Of a DNA stretch of 64,000 bases, positions 16,412 through 27,462 are shown one piece after another. The position numbers and the translations under genes were made by a program. The stretch's first letter is position 1. Every line of letters begins with the position of its first letter. The DNA is from Sinimarinibacterium flocculans (GTDB lineage Bacteria > Pseudomonadota > Gammaproteobacteria > Nevskiales > Nevskiaceae). Below the pieces are notes generated by a model. It was not told the DNA's origin. It saw nothing but the letters and a program-made list of their open reading frames with translations, and made no database searches. Location of the stretch: NCBI RefSeq assembly GCF_003201205.1, contig NZ_QICN01000013.1, positions 62,001 through 126,000 of the forward strand, read 5' to 3'.

Positions 16412-19400
16412 CCGGATGCATCGGGGGGTTCCCGGACCCATTCGGGGAAGTGGCGCGCCACTCGCTCGTAGAGCGGCGGCAGTGCCAGCAGGGTCAACCC
16501 GGTGGACGTCAGCGTCCCGAAGATCATCGAGGTCGCCAAGCCTGCGAACAGCGGGTCCCGGTACAGCACCAGCGTGGCGAGGATCAGGGCAGAGGACGTC
16601 AGCAGGATCGGGCGCAGGCGCACCGCACCCGCCAGTTTCACCGCTTCGCGCAGTGGATGTCCCTGCCGCTGGTAGTCGTGGATGAAGTCGATGATCAGCA
16701 GCGAGTTGCGGACGACGACGCCGGCCAGCGCAACGACACCGATCAGTGACGCCATGCTGAAATTGATGTCGACCAGCCAGTGTCCGGGAAAAACGCCGAT
16801 GATGCCGAGTGGAATGGCGATCATGCCGAGCACGGGCAGCAGGAAGGAGCGGTAAGCCGCCACCAGCAACAGGTAGATCATCAGCACGACCACGCCAAAG
16901 ATCAGGGACATTTCCCGGAACGAGTCGAACGTTACGCGCAGCTCGCCGTCCCACAGCAGTTGGTAGCCGTCGAGGCTGTTGGGGGCTTGCTCCACCAGCG
17001 AGAGATTGCCGGTGCGCAGGGGCTGTCCCGCCACCGGCGCCGCGGCCAGCTTCTGGTTCATGGCCAGGATCGCATAGATCGGTGCGGTGTTGGGAGTTAC
17101 GTTGCCGCCGACGATACTGATCCGCTCGTTGTCCCTGCGCTGGACCGCGGCCTCGGAGGGCCGCGTCACCACGTCAGCGAGTTCGGAAACCGGAATCGCT
17201 TGTCCCCGCGCATTGCGCACCAGAATCCGGTCGAGCAGCTCCGGGGCGATTTCGGAGTGGCGCGGCACCCGGATGCGGACGGGCACTGGGTTCTTCTCGC
17301 CCTCGACATGCGTCTGCGCGATCACCAGGCCGTCCATCAGCGCGCGAAGGGTCTGCTCGATGTCGGCGGTGGAGACGCCGGACAGCATGGCCTTGTCCTT
17401 GTCCACGACGACGTCGACCTGCATCCTCTGCGTGGCCTCGATGTCGAAAACATCGACGGCGCCGTAGGTAGTCCGGAAGAGTGCCTTGACCTCAGCCGAT
17501 ATCCCGCGGAGCACCTCCGGGTCGGGGCCATGGATGTGGGCGAGGATGACGGCCGCCGAAGGCGGTCCCGCAGGCGCCTCGATGAAGCGAACGTCCAGAT
17601 CCGGGTAGCGTGACTGAATGGGGCGGACGGCACCGCGCAGCTCGTCGATGACCGCACCCGACTGCGTCCGGCGCTCGGATTTGTCGATGAGGTTCACCCG
17701 AAGCTCGGCAACATTCGGACCCTGCCGCGAGGCACCGCCACTGATTTGACCGGCAAAGTCCACCACGCCGGGGATGCCGACGTAGCTGAGGTAGTGATCC
17801 ACCATCGGCTGCGCCGAGACCAGCTCGCCGACCTCGCGTGCCACCCGATCCGTGGTTTCGATCGGCGTGCCTTCCGCCAGGTCGAGCCAGATCGTGAAAG
17901 TGTTGCGGTTCTCGCGCGGCATGATGGAAAGACCCACACCCCCGAACGAGAGGGGGCCCTCCACACCGGAAGGGCGAATGAACTGCCAGGCCATCATCAT
18001 CGACGATGCCAGCAGCAGAAGGAGGATGCCGGCGAACAGGGCGTTGGCGCGGCGGGGATGCTCGACGAGCGCCGTGACGGCCATGGAATAGCGACGCTCC
18101 AGCAAGCCGGGTGGCTGATCGATGCGGTGGCCGGCGGGTGCCGGCAGCCAGTGATGGCAGGCCCAGGGCACCACGACATACGCCACCAGCAAGGAGGCGG
18201 CGATGGCGACCGCAACATTGAACGATATGGGGAAGAAGAACGCCCCGTTCATTCCGGTCAGGAGGCTGAGCGAAAGAAATACCAGCACGATGGTGATGGT
18301 GGCCAGTGTCGTCGGCGTGCCGATCTCGTGTGTCGCCAGCACGGCGGTCCAGCGGCGGTCGGTCGTGCCCTGCTCGTAGTGACGGTGGATGTTTTCCATC
18401 ACCACGATCGCGTCGTCCACCAGCATGCCCAGTGCCAGGATCAGGCCGAACATGGACATGCGGTTGATCGTGACTCCGGCGAGCAGATCGACGGCGAGCG
18501 TCAGCCCGATCACCAGCGGGATCACCAGGGCCACGATCATGGCCTGACGGCCGCCCAGCGCGGGCACCAGCAACAGCGTCACCACGGTGATGGCGATTGC
18601 GAGGTCAAAGATCAGGTGGTTGACCACGCGGTTGGCGTTGCGGCCATCATCGCGTGTGGTCACGACATGCACATCGGCGGGGACGATCTGTGCGCGTATC
18701 TTCTCCACCATCGTCAGCACGTCGCGGCTGACTTCCACCGCGTTGGTTCCGGGCTTCTTTGCCACCGAGATCGTCACCGCCGCCATCTCGCCCTGGGAGT
18801 CTTCCGCGGCAAACAGCGGATTGCCGGAACCGAAGGCCAGCCGGGTGACGTGATCCCGCTCGGGCGCAGGACCGTCGACGACCTCGGCCAGGTCTTCCAG
18901 ATGAATCAGCCGACCGCCACGCTCGGCCAGCGGGAGCCGGCGCAAACCCTCGGCCGAGCTGAGGCGGCCGTCCAGGTAAACAAGTCGTTCGCTCCCGTTG
19001 CGGGTCGAATGCCCGGCCAGCGCATCCACGTTGTTGCCGGTGATGGCCGCAATGCCTTCGTTCAGGGTCAGGCCGTGTGCCTGCAAGCGCGCCGGGTCCA
19101 GATTGACGCGCAGTTCGCGCAGCCGCCCGCCGTGAATCTGGGTGACCGATACTTCCTTGATGTTGTTGAGCCGCTCGGCGATGCGCTCTGCCAGACGGCG
19201 CAGTGCGTAGTCGTCATAGCGCTGCGAGGCCAGGGTGAGGGTCACGATGGGGGCGTCGTCGACCCGAATTTGCTCGATGCGCGGGTCGAGCGTGGCCCTC
19301 GGCAACCGGTCACGATGCACCGCTACGCGTTGCTTCACCCGCTCCAGCACCCGGTCCTCGTCCTGTCCGACGTGGAACTCGACCATCACCCGGCCGATTC

Positions 19401-19683
19401 CGTGCGCGGCTGCAGCGGAACTGTGCTTGACGCCATCGATCTCGCGCAGCGCCGCCTCCATGGGGACCACGACCAGGCGGTCCACCTCTTCCGGTGTGGC
19501 GCCCGGCAGCAACCAGGTCACCTGCACGGCCGGCACGATGATTTGCGGATTCTCCTCCCGCGGCGTCACCAGTGACGAGAAGATCGCGAGCAGGAACCCC
19601 GCCACCACGAACAATGGCGTGAGCTTGGACTCGATGAAGGACTGCGCCAGTCGACCGGCGGAGTTAAGTCGGACGGGATGCAT
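16402..19683 (-). CDS. RND efflux permease (AcrB/MMPL superfamily), second system
   Basis: A 1093-residue inner-membrane pump with 12 predicted membrane segments in the RND layout. The TM4 motif LGMLVDDAIVVMENIHRHYE holds the adjacent Asp pair of the proton relay. In the region matching TM10 the sequence is LAGVVVRNSLLIIDF, with Arg where AcrB has the relay Lys; this variant occurs in a subclass of RND pumps. The ATG at 19683 lies 27 bases after the stop of the periplasmic adaptor gene, so the two form an operon. No outer-membrane channel gene follows it, so it may use the OMF encoded just upstream. Its substrate is unknown. Confidence 0.92.
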   Translation of the reverse strand: MHPVRLNSAGRLAQSFIESKLTPLFVVAGFLLAIFSSLVTPREENPQIIVPAVQVTWLLPGATPEEVDRLVVVPMEAALREIDGVKHSSAAAAHGIGRVMVEFHVGQDEDRVLERVKQRVAVHRDRLPRATLDPRIEQIRVDDAPIVTLTLASQRYDDYALRRLAERIAERLNNIKEVSVTQIHGGRLRELRVNLDPARLQAHGLTLNEGIAAITGNNVDALAGHSTRNGSERLVYLDGRLSSAEGLRRLPLAERGGRLIHLEDLAEVVDGPAPERDHVTRLAFGSGNPLFAAEDSQGEMAAVTISVAKKPGTNAVEVSRDVLTMVEKIRAQIVPADVHVVTTRDDGRNANRVVNHLIFDLAIAITVVTLLLVPALGGRQAMIVALVIPLVIGLTLAVDLLAGVTINRMSMFGLILALGMLVDDAIVVMENIHRHYEQGTTDRRWTAVLATHEIGTPTTLATITIVLVFLSLSLLTGMNGAFFFPISFNVAVAIAASLLVAYVVVPWACHHWLPAPAGHRIDQPPGLLERRYSMAVTALVEHPRRANALFAGILLLLLASSMMMAWQFIRPSGVEGPLSFGGVGLSIMPRENRNTFTIWLDLAEGTPIETTDRVAREVGELVSAQPMVDHYLSYVGIPGVVDFAGQISGGASRQGPNVAELRVNLIDKSERRTQSGAVIDELRGAVRPIQSRYPDLDVRFIEAPAGPPSAAVILAHIHGPDPEVLRGISAEVKALFRTTYGAVDVFDIEATQRMQVDVVVDKDKAMLSGVSTADIEQTLRALMDGLVIAQTHVEGEKNPVPVRIRVPRHSEIAPELLDRILVRNARGQAIPVSELADVVTRPSEAAVQRRDNERISIVGGNVTPNTAPIYAILAMNQKLAAAPVAGQPLRTGNLSLVEQAPNSLDGYQLLWDGELRVTFDSFREMSLIFGVVVLMIYLLLVAAYRSFLLPVLGMIAIPLGIIGVFPGHWLVDINFSMASLIGVVALAGVVVRNSLLIIDFIHDYQRQGHPLREAVKLAGAVRLRPILLTSSALILATLVLYRDPLFAGLATSMIFGTLTSTGLTLLALPPLYERVARHFPEWVREPPDASGRT

Positions 19684-19710
19684 CGGCGGGTTGGATCTGC
19701 GGGCGGCTGC

Positions 19711-20814
19711 TCAACCGTGGTGCGTCGCGGCCGCAAGGACATCACCATCGCGCATGTCGGCTGGTACCCGCTCGACAATCCTCTCCCCGGCATCGAGGCC
19801 GGCCTCGGCCAGCACACCGTCCGCGACGATGTGCCCGGTCCGCAGCCAGCGGAACCGCAGCTTTTGATCCGGCCCGGCAACGAACACACCCTTCAACCCC
19901 CCTCGGTCGGCCAGCGCCGAAAGGGGGACCACCAGTGCCTGCCGCTGCCCGACAGTGAACGCCGCGCGCCCGAACATGCCAGGCAGCAGGCCGGATGACG
20001 CCGGCAAGGCGATCTTCACTTCGAACCCGCGAGTGACCGGATTGCCGGAGCTGACCCGACGCACCACCTCGCCCGAGAAGCTTTGCTGCACGGCATCTAC
20101 CTTTACCGCCACTGCGTCGCCCTCGGCGATGCCTGCCACGCGCTGTTCCGGCACCTCGGTCTGGAACAGCAGCGCGGTGTCCGACTCCACCGTGAGCAGG
20201 GGCGTCCCCGGGGTGATCAGATCGCCCGCGTGGCGATGACGCGCCACCACCACGCCAGCCACCGGGCTCACGATCTGCGTGTACTGGCGCTCCGATTGCG
20301 TGCGCGACAACTCGGCTTCAGCCGCGATGGCAGCTTCCGTCGCGGCAGCCAACGCGAGCTGCGTCTTGCGCTGGTGGGCTTCGGCCACGAGGCCACGAGC
20401 GAACAAGGTTGCGCTGTCCTTGGCGTCACGCTCGGCGTCGGCTTGTGTTGCGAGGGCCTGGTCGCGAGCCGCCGTTGCCGCGCGGATGCGGGCGTCGAGG
20501 TCCTGGCTGTCCAGGTGGGCAAGTAACTGACCCTGCCGCACCCGCTGACCCTCGCGCACCTCCAGCGTCCGCACATAGGCGGTCGTACGCGAGCTGATCT
20601 GCACGCGCTCGTCCGACACCACGGTACCGGTGGCCGTGTAGACCAGCGGTACCGCACGCTGCTCGACCACGACGGTCGGAACGTCGAACACCCGGCCCGC
20701 CAGACCGGCATGTGGAGGAGGATCGCCACCACAAGCGATCAGCCCACAGATCAAGACAGCCGACCAGACCGGTCGCCACCCTAGTGTGCCCGACATTGGC
20801 ATGAGTCGCTTCAT
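19711..20814 (-). CDS. RND efflux periplasmic adaptor (MFP/HlyD family) lipoprotein, second system
   Basis: Starting at ATG 20814 the protein has 367 residues and a signal with lipobox-like ICGLIACGG. The in-frame extension upstream to 20982 would bury this signal and overlap the OMF gene, so it is rejected. Features of adaptor proteins: the biotinyl-lipoyl half-motifs (VREGQRVRQGQLLAHLDSQD and SPVAGVVVARHRHAGDLI), a coiled-coil Ala/Arg/Gln-rich hairpin between them, and a beta-barrel region with GLLPGMFGRAAF. It would join the RND permease encoded 27 bases downstream to an outer-membrane channel. Confidence 0.9.
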   Translation of the reverse strand: MKRLMPMSGTLGWRPVWSAVLICGLIACGGDPPPHAGLAGRVFDVPTVVVEQRAVPLVYTATGTVVSDERVQISSRTTAYVRTLEVREGQRVRQGQLLAHLDSQDLDARIRAATAARDQALATQADAERDAKDSATLFARGLVAEAHQRKTQLALAAATEAAIAAEAELSRTQSERQYTQIVSPVAGVVVARHRHAGDLITPGTPLLTVESDTALLFQTEVPEQRVAGIAEGDAVAVKVDAVQQSFSGEVVRRVSSGNPVTRGFEVKIALPASSGLLPGMFGRAAFTVGQRQALVVPLSALADRGGLKGVFVAGPDQKLRFRWLRTGHIVADGVLAEAGLDAGERIVERVPADMRDGDVLAAATHHG

Positions 20815-20947
20815 GTGCGAACGATACAACATTGGGAGGCGGCTTCCATTCCGAAGACGTGGTTTTACATCGAAACCGATGTCGCGGGCTTGCGAGTTGG
20901 AGCCGGCCTTGACTATCCATCTGAACGCACGGCGCGCTGCGGGCCGC

Positions 20948-22405
20948 TCACCCTCCGGCGGCACAGTCCGGGCAGGGTTCACGCCAACCGCCGCCCAGTG
21001 CCTTGAACAGCAGGGCGGTGGCGATGAGCCGATCGCGAACGGCTTCGGTCTGCGCCAGTTCGGCGGCGAGCAGCGAGCGCCGCGCGTCCAGCACTTCGAA
21101 GAACGGCGAGTAGCCGTTGCGGTAGCGGGTTTCCGCTAGGCGCACCGCGGCCTGCAGGGCGCCGACCTGTCGGGTGAGGGCTTCGAGCCGGCGGCTGGCG
21201 GTTTCGAGCAGGGTCCAGGCGTCGCCGGCCTCGCGCAGGGCGTCGCGAATGCTCGCGCGGTATTGCAGCTCGGCCAGATCACGCTGCGCTTCGGCGACGT
21301 CCACGCCGGCGCGGATGCGGCCAAAATCGAGCAGCGGGGCGAGCACCGATCCGCCCAGGTCCCACAGCTGCGCCGGGCCGGTGAACAGGGCGTCGGCATC
21401 GGTGGCGGCGCTGCCGATGGTGCCGGCGAGGTTGATGCGCGGCAGCCAGGCGGTGCGGGCAACCGAGATGTCGGCCTGCGCGGCCATCAGCCCGGCCTCC
21501 GCCGCGCGAATGTCGGGCCGGCGTTCGATCAGCTCGGAAGGCAGCAGCTTCGGCAGGCGGGTGTCGAGGGTAAGGTCCCTCAGCGCCACGGCGGGCAGCG
21601 CCGGTGGCTGCAGCACCTGGGACGGCGGTCGCCCGGTGAGGATCGCCAGCGTGCGCCGCACCTGTCCGGCGCGGTTCTGCAGCGCGGGCAACTGGGCCTC
21701 GGCCAGCGCGAGCTCGGCTTCCGACTGGCGCAGCGTCAGCTCGGTGGTGGCACCGTTGCGGTAGTTGACCTGCTCCAGCCGGTAGGCCTCGTTGCGGGTA
21801 GCGATCGTGTCCTGGGTGGTGCGGATCTGGCGATCCAGCGCGCGCAGGTTGAAGTAGGCGGTGACCACATCGGTGATCAGCGCCAGGCGCACGGCGTCGG
21901 CGCCGAAGGTGGTTTGCAGCCAGCGGCCACGGGCAGCCTCGGTGGCCTGGGCCAGCCGCCCCCAAAGGTCGAGTTCGTAGGCCAGCACACCGGCGATCCG
22001 GTAGCGGGTGACCGGGCCATCGGCAGCCGACGTGGTTTGCCCGGTGTCGCCACGCACGACGTCGGCCTGGGCGTTCAGCGTCGGGTATTGGTCGGCGCGG
22101 GTGAAGCCGAGTTCAGCCCGTGCCCGACGTACCCGGGCGGCCGCGGCGCGCAGGTCGAGATTGGCGGCAAGGGCGTCGTCGACGAGTTGGGTGAGTGCCG
22201 GGTCCTCGTAGCGCTGCCACCATTGGGTCCAGTCGCCCTGAAGTTGCTGGGCGGCCTGCAGGGTGTCAGGCCATTGCGCCGGCAGATCCAGCACCGGACG
22301 CTGATAGTCCGCCGTCAACGCGCATCCGGCGAGTGCGGCGGCGCTGGCGATGCCGACCATGCGCAAGGCCGCGCCGGTCCGCCCCGGAGTCCGAGGCTCA
22401 GTCAT
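20948..22405 (-). CDS. Outer-membrane efflux channel (NodT/OprM family) lipoprotein
   Basis: The start at ATG 22405 overlaps the end of the upstream RND gene by 8 bases, which suggests translational coupling. The 485-residue product has a lipobox (AALAGCALT) followed by [12 protein letters not shown], typical of NodT-type channels (Y-x-x-P near the N-terminus). Two repeats of the TolC-like outer membrane efflux fold follow, with landmarks [51 protein letters not shown] and [15 protein letters not shown]. It completes the tripartite pump encoded by the two genes upstream and may also serve the second MFP-RND pair, which begins 133 bases downstream. Confidence 0.94.
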   Translation of the reverse strand: MTEPRTPGRTGAALRMVGIASAAALAGCALTADYQRPVLDLPAQWPDTLQAAQQLQGDWTQWWQRYEDPALTQLVDDALAANLDLRAAAARVRRARAELGFTRADQYPTLNAQADVVRGDTGQTTSAADGPVTRYRIAGVLAYELDLWGRLAQATEAARGRWLQTTFGADAVRLALITDVVTAYFNLRALDRQIRTTQDTIATRNEAYRLEQVNYRNGATTELTLRQSEAELALAEAQLPALQNRAGQVRRTLAILTGRPPSQVLQPPALPAVALRDLTLDTRLPKLLPSELIERRPDIRAAEAGLMAAQADISVARTAWLPRINLAGTIGSAATDADALFTGPAQLWDLGGSVLAPLLDFGRIRAGVDVAEAQRDLAELQYRASIRDALREAGDAWTLLETASRRLEALTRQVGALQAAVRLAETRYRNGYSPFFEVLDARRSLLAAELAQTEAVRDRLIATALLFKALGGGWREPCPDCAAGG

Positions 22406-25400
22406 GGCTGCGGACCTCAGTGGCGGATGCGGCACCGCGCCGGCCGCCCAGGCGTTCGGTGATCTCCTCGATCAGGCGGTAGAACATCGGCACGAAAATG
22501 ATCGCCAGCACCGTGGCCCCGAGCATGCCGCCGATCACGCCGGTGCCGATGGAGTGCCGGCTGGCAGCGCCGGCACCGCTGGCCAGCGCCAGCGGCACGA
22601 CCCCCATGATGAAGGCCAGCGAGGTCATGATGATGGGGCGGAAGCGCAGGCGCGCGGCGTTGATCGCGGCGTCGCGGATCGACTGTCCTTCGGCGCGCGA
22701 CAGCACCGCAAACTCGACGATGAGAATCGCGTTCTTGGCCGCCAGGCCGATCAACACCAGCATGCCGACCTGAAAATACAGGTCCACCTCGAGGCCGCGC
22801 ATCCAGATCGCCAGCGCGGCGCCGAACACGGCGAAGGGCACCGCCGTGACCACGGCCAGCGGCAGCGTCCAGCGCTCGTACTGCGCGGCAAGAATCAGGA
22901 ACACCATGACGATGCCGAACACGAATGCGAGTTGCCCGGCACCCGCAGCAGCGATTTCCTGGTACGCGAGCCCGACCCAGCCAATCTGGTAATCCGCCGG
23001 CAGGGTTTCTGCCGCCACCGCCTGCATCGCCGCGAGGGCCTGGCCTGAGCTGTAGCCAGGGGCCGGGGCGCCCAGGATCTTGGCTGCCGGGAAGACGTTG
23101 AAGCGATCGACCAGATCGGGGCCCCGGCTGCGTTCGATCCGGACCAAGGTCGAGACCGGCACCATGTGGCCGTCGTCGGAGCGGACGAACACTTCCTTGA
23201 GATCGTCGGGTGTTTCCCGGAACTCGGCTTCTGACTGAAGATTGACCTGATAATTGCGACCGAACAGCGTGAAGTCGTTCACATAGAGCGAGCCGAAGGT
23301 GCTCTGCATCGCCTCGTAGACCGCGCTCACCGGCACGCGCAGCGCGCGCGCCTGGTCACGGTCCACATCCATGCGGTAGCGCGGGACCTGTGTCGTAAAG
23401 GTGGAACGCACTCCCGAGAGCTCCGGCCGCTGGTTGGCAGCCGCCACCAGTTTTTGGGCGGTGGCGGCGATCTCGTCTGGCGGCGCTGCCGAGCGGCTCT
23501 GCAGATAACCCTCGAAACCGCCGGTGGTCGAAATGCCGGTGATCGGCGGCGGATTCATCACTTTGACCTTGACCTCGGGGATGCTCCCGCCAACGCGCAT
23601 CAGCTGGTCAACAACGGAAAAGGAATCCTGATCTTTCCCGGTGCGCTCGTCCCAGTGCTTGAGTGAGATAAAGGACGCGCCGGCATAGCTTTTCAGCGCG
23701 CCAGCGAGCAGATCGAACCCGGCGAAGCTGGTCATGCCCTCGATCGCCTTGTTCTCCAGCACTTTGGTCGTGAAGTCCTCCATTGACGCCGAAGTGCGGT
23801 GCAACGCGGCGGCCGGCGGCAGCTGGCTCACGGCGATCACATAGCCCTGGTCTTCGCCAGGCACCAGAGCGCCCGGCAGCCGCATGAGCAGGACGACCGT
23901 TATCGCGGTCAGGCCCGCGAACAGGAACACCCCCAGCACGGCATGTTGAAGCAGGTAGCGCACGGCGGCGAGATAGCCTTGCGTGACGCGATCGAACACC
24001 CGATTGAACCAGCGAAACGGCGCCGCAGGCTCGTCGTGCACGGGCTTGAGAATCAAGGCGCACAGTGCCGGCGTGAGCGTCAGCGCGACGATGCCGGAAA
24101 TGACCACCGACACCGCAATGGTGATCGCGAACTGCCGGTACATGACACCCGTCATGCCGCCGAGAAAGGCCACGGGGATGAACACCGCCACCAGCACCAG
24201 CACAATGGCGATGACCGGCCCCGTCACCTCTTGCATCGCCCTGACCGCGGCCTGACGCGGAGGCAGCTTTTCCTGCGTCATCAGGCGCTCGACGTTTTCG
24301 AGCACGACGATGGCGTCGTCCACCACGATGCCGATCGCGAGGATCATGCCGAACAGGGTCAGCAGGTTGATCGAGAAACCCAGCAGCTGCATACCGGCAA
24401 AGGTGCCGATCAGCGAGACCGGAATCGCCAGCAGCGGAATGAGGGTGGCGCGCACATTCTGCAGAAACACGAAGACCACCACGACCACCAGGACCAGCGC
24501 TTCGATGAAGGTCTTGATGACCTCATCGATGGAGACCTCGACAAAGCGTGTGGTCGTGAACGGAATGTTGTACTCGAGGCCTTCGGGGAAGCGCTGCGCC
24601 ATCGCTTCCATCCGCCGCTCCACCGCGGCCATCGTGTCCAGCGCGTTGGCCCCCGGCTGCAGAGAGAGCCTGATCGGCACGGTGGGCTTGCCGTTGAATA
24701 CGGCGGAGAATTCGTAACGCTGGGCACCCAGTTCGATTCGTGCGACGTCCTTGAGGCGCAGGGACGATCCGTCGTCATTGGAGCGGACGATGATGTTCTT
24801 GAACTGTTCGGCGTCGGACAGGCGCCCCAGGGCGGTGACGGTATAGGTAAAAGCGACGTCGCTGCCGGCTGGCGGTGCGCCGAGACTGCCGATCGCCGCG
24901 TCGGTATTCTGCTCTCGGAGCCGCTCCGCGATATCGTTGGGCGTCAGTTCATATTCAGCGAGCTTGTCGGGCCGCAGCCAGATGCGCATCGAGTAGTCGG
25001 CGGCACCGAACAACGACGCATCGCCGATGCCCGGTATGCGCCGAATCTCGTCGATGATGTTGATCAGCGCGTAATTGCTCATGAACAGGCGGTCGTAGCG
25101 CCCGTCCGGCGAGGACAGCGCGACCAGCCCGAGAATCGAGCTGGACTGCTTGCGGACGGTCACGCCCAGATTGCGCACGTTGGCCGGCAAGGTGGGCAGC
25201 GCAGCCTGGACACGGTTGTTGACGTTGATCGTGGCCTGGTCAGGATCGGTGCCGACGTCAAAGTACACGGACATGCGCATCGAGCCGGCATCCGAGCTGG
25301 TGGAGCGCATGTAGATCATGTTCTCGACACCATTCACCTGCTGTTCGATCGGCGCCGCGACGGTCTCGGAGATCGTCTGCGCGTTGGCGCCCGGAAAGCG

Positions 25401-25544
25401 CGCCTGGATCACCACCTCCGGTGGGACGATCTGCGGATACTGCTCGACCGGCAAGGACCGCATCGCCACCAGCCCCGCCAGGGTGATGGTGATCGAAAGC
25501 ACCGTCGCAAACACGGGCCGGTCGATGAAGAACTTGGAAATCAT
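22398..25544 (-). CDS. RND multidrug efflux permease (HAE1/AcrB-MexB family)
   Basis: A 1048-residue inner-membrane pump that matches HAE1 permeases throughout: N-terminus [30 protein letters not shown], the loop [18 protein letters not shown]4 [17 protein letters not shown] with the proton-relay Asp pair, and TM10 [17 protein letters not shown] with the relay Lys. It uses the proton gradient to extrude hydrophobic drugs, bile-like detergents or solvents. It overlaps the adaptor gene by 4 bases and the OMF gene by 8, so MFP-RND-OMF are one transcript controlled by the divergent TetR regulator. Confidence 0.96.
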   Translation of the reverse strand: MISKFFIDRPVFATVLSITITLAGLVAMRSLPVEQYPQIVPPEVVIQARFPGANAQTISETVAAPIEQQVNGVENMIYMRSTSSDAGSMRMSVYFDVGTDPDQATINVNNRVQAALPTLPANVRNLGVTVRKQSSSILGLVALSSPDGRYDRLFMSNYALINIIDEIRRIPGIGDASLFGAADYSMRIWLRPDKLAEYELTPNDIAERLREQNTDAAIGSLGAPPAGSDVAFTYTVTALGRLSDAEQFKNIIVRSNDDGSSLRLKDVARIELGAQRYEFSAVFNGKPTVPIRLSLQPGANALDTMAAVERRMEAMAQRFPEGLEYNIPFTTTRFVEVSIDEVIKTFIEALVLVVVVVFVFLQNVRATLIPLLAIPVSLIGTFAGMQLLGFSINLLTLFGMILAIGIVVDDAIVVLENVERLMTQEKLPPRQAAVRAMQEVTGPVIAIVLVLVAVFIPVAFLGGMTGVMYRQFAITIAVSVVISGIVALTLTPALCALILKPVHDEPAAPFRWFNRVFDRVTQGYLAAVRYLLQHAVLGVFLFAGLTAITVVLLMRLPGALVPGEDQGYVIAVSQLPPAAALHRTSASMEDFTTKVLENKAIEGMTSFAGFDLLAGALKSYAGASFISLKHWDERTGKDQDSFSVVDQLMRVGGSIPEVKVKVMNPPPITGISTTGGFEGYLQSRSAAPPDEIAATAQKLVAAANQRPELSGVRSTFTTQVPRYRMDVDRDQARALRVPVSAVYEAMQSTFGSLYVNDFTLFGRNYQVNLQSEAEFRETPDDLKEVFVRSDDGHMVPVSTLVRIERSRGPDLVDRFNVFPAAKILGAPAPGYSSGQALAAMQAVAAETLPADYQIGWVGLAYQEIAAAGAGQLAFVFGIVMVFLILAAQYERWTLPLAVVTAVPFAVFGAALAIWMRGLEVDLYFQVGMLVLIGLAAKNAILIVEFAVLSRAEGQSIRDAAINAARLRFRPIIMTSLAFIMGVVPLALASGAGAASRHSIGTGVIGGMLGATVLAIIFVPMFYRLIEEITERLGGRRGAASATEVRSHD

Positions 25545-26716
25545 GGGGCCGCTTCCACGGGCGGATCAGAGGGCGCGACCCGCGCACCCGGACGCACCCC
25601 GACCAGACCGCCGACGATCACCCGCTCGCCGCCGCTCAGGCCGGTGCCAATCACCTGGCCCTGCTCGGCCAGTGCGCCCAGGGTCACCGGTCGCGGTTGC
25701 GCCTGCTGCTGGTCGTCGACGACATACACCACCGGTCCTTCGGCGCCCTGCGCGATGGCCTGCGGCGGCACCACCAGTGCATCGTCGATGCGCAGCCCTT
25801 CGATCGACACGCGCACGAACTGGCCCGGCGTCAGCTCGCCCTGCGGATTGGGAAAGATGGCGCGTACCTGCACATTGCCGGTCTGGGCATCAACGCGGGC
25901 TGCGAGAAAATCGATCATCCCCTCGTGCATATCCTTGAGGCCGTCCGAAGATCGGGCCTTCACCCGCAAACGCCCCTGCGACGGCGCGGCGTCGTCCGCC
26001 CTCATGGTGAGGTGGCGCCGGTACAGGGCCGCGTCCGCCTCCGGCACCGAAAACAGCACATGGATCGGGTCGATCTGTTGCACCGAGGTCAGCAGGTCGC
26101 CGACGTTCACCAGATTGCCTTCCGAGACCGCACGCAGACCGGTCACGCCGCCGATCGGCGCAGTCACCCGGGTATACCCCAGGTCGATGCGCGCGGCGCG
26201 CAGCGCCGCCTGGGCCGTAGCCGAGACCGCCTCGGCCAGCTCGAGCGCCGACTGGGCTTCATCGCGCTGGCGGGCGCTCACGGCATTCTCGGCAAACAGC
26301 GCAGCGACCCGCTCCCATTCACGCTGCGCCTGCCGCAACTGCGCCTGGGCGCGCTGGGCCTCGGCTTCGGCCTGCGCCACACGGGCCTCGAACGGCGCCG
26401 GGTCGATCCGGAACAGCAGCGTGCCAGCCTCGACCCGCGCACCTTCCTGATACGCCTGCGCCACCAGCAGGCCCGGCACCCGGGCACGCACCTGCGCGTC
26501 GGCCACGGCGTGCACGCGCGCCGGATAAGCGCGCGCCAGCGACACCGACTGCGGCTGCACCGGCATCAGGCTCACGCGTGCCGGGGGCGGTTGCGGCGGG
26601 GTGGATTGGGGCGCCGACGCACCATCGGAGCAGCCTGCGGCCAGCAGCAACAGCGCGCAGCCGAGTCCGGGGGAATAGCGGCGGACCAACAGACCGCGAA
26701 GGGTGCAGCGTGCCAT
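25541..26716 (-). CDS. RND efflux periplasmic adaptor (AcrA/MexA family) lipoprotein
   Basis: ATG 26716 is chosen because GGAGG stands 7 bases before it; in-frame extension to 26806 would run through the operator. The 391-residue protein has a lipobox (LLLAAGCSD), lipoyl half-motifs ([20 protein letters not shown] and [18 protein letters not shown]), an Ala/Gln/Arg-rich coiled-coil hairpin between, and the barrel region [14 protein letters not shown] typical of AcrA/MexA. It couples the RND permease to the outer-membrane channel; its 3' end overlaps the permease start by 4 bases. Confidence 0.95.
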   Translation of the reverse strand: MARCTLRGLLVRRYSPGLGCALLLLAAGCSDGASAPQSTPPQPPPARVSLMPVQPQSVSLARAYPARVHAVADAQVRARVPGLLVAQAYQEGARVEAGTLLFRIDPAPFEARVAQAEAEAQRAQAQLRQAQREWERVAALFAENAVSARQRDEAQSALELAEAVSATAQAALRAARIDLGYTRVTAPIGGVTGLRAVSEGNLVNVGDLLTSVQQIDPIHVLFSVPEADAALYRRHLTMRADDAAPSQGRLRVKARSSDGLKDMHEGMIDFLAARVDAQTGNVQVRAIFPNPQGELTPGQFVRVSIEGLRIDDALVVPPQAIAQGAEGPVVYVVDDQQQAQPRPVTLGALAEQGQVIGTGLSGGERVIVGGLVGVRPGARVAPSDPPVEAAP

Positions 26717-26748
26717 CAGGAAACCTCCAGCCGACAGAACCGGCATTT

Positions 26749-26772
26749 TGCATACAGACGTGCATGTATGCA
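26749..26772. promoter_or_regulatory. Palindromic operator for the TetR-family repressor
   Basis: A perfect inverted repeat, TGCATACA-N8-TGTATGCA, lies in the 111-base gap between the divergent adaptor gene (start 26716) and the TetR gene (start 26828). The outline resembles the AcrR site of enterobacteria, which also has CATAC/GTATG cores in a 24-base palindrome. On the - strand TTGCAT and CAAAAT with 17 bases between them form a weak promoter covering the palindrome, so binding would block transcription of the pump and probably of the regulator gene. Confidence 0.75.
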
Positions 26773-26827
26773 AACATAAACCAATGTAACGCGGGAGTCG
26801 CGTCATTTGGATGACGAAGAGGGATCG

Positions 26828-27454
26828 ATGGCCAGACGTACCAAGCTAGAGGCAGCTGAAACCCGCGACTCGCTGCTGGACGCCGCCGAGCAAGTTTTTC
26901 TTGAGCGAGGTTATGCGCGCAGCACCCTGGAAGCCATTGCACGCCGGGCAGGCGCGACGCGGGGGGCGATCTACTGGCATTTCCGCGACAAGGCGGATGT
27001 GCTTGATGCCATGGTCACGCGCGGCCGGCTGCCCCTGCAGGAGCTGATCTGCGGCATTGGGGATAGCCCGCCCGAGGGCTTTTTGAACACCCTGCATACC
27101 CTCTGCCTGGACGCCCTGCTGGAGCTGGCCCGGGATCGTCGCCGGCAGCGGGTGTATGCGATTCTGCTGCTGCGCCTGGAAGATGGCTCCAGCTCGCCGG
27201 AAACCCAGGCCTATGTGCGCCGCAGCCTCGAAGACGCCCGCGCGCACCTGGAGCAGCTTTTCGATCGCGCACGCGCTGCCGGCGAAATCGACCCGGACCT
27301 GGAACCGCGCACGGCGGCGCTGTCGCTGCACGCCTACATGCTGGGCATCTACTGCAGCTGGCTAAGGGCGCCGACCTCGTTCTCGCTCGAAGGCCAGGCG
27401 CAGGCCATGATCAAGCTGTTTTTTCAGGGGATCTCAAGCAACAACCACGCCTGA
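26828..27454 (+). CDS. TetR/AcrR-family repressor of the adjacent efflux operon
   Basis: Start ATG 26828 is preceded by AGAGGGA at good spacing; a TTG 21 bases upstream is in frame but less likely. The 208-residue protein opens with MARRTKLEAAETRDSLLDAA and the helix-turn-helix YARSTLEAIARRAGATRGAIYWHFRDKAD is cut typically for TtgR/AcrR-like regulators. The C-terminal domain (ISxHAYxxG-type LHAYMLGIY) matches the AcrR-C ligand pocket region. It is transcribed divergently from MFP-RND-OMF with an AcrR-like palindrome between, so it most likely represses the pump until a toxic ligand binds. Confidence 0.94.
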   Translation: MARRTKLEAAETRDSLLDAAEQVFLERGYARSTLEAIARRAGATRGAIYWHFRDKADVLDAMVTRGRLPLQELICGIGDSPPEGFLNTLHTLCLDALLELARDRRRQRVYAILLLRLEDGSSSPETQAYVRRSLEDARAHLEQLFDRARAAGEIDPDLEPRTAALSLHAYMLGIYCSWLRAPTSFSLEGQAQAMIKLFFQGISSNNHA

Positions 27455-27462
27455 GCCAGGGT

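Noticed and set aside
23799-26450. Long + strand frame opposite the RND permease and adaptor
   Set aside because: His/Gln/Asp/Arg-rich mirror of membrane-protein codons; the opposite strand encodes textbook RND proteins.
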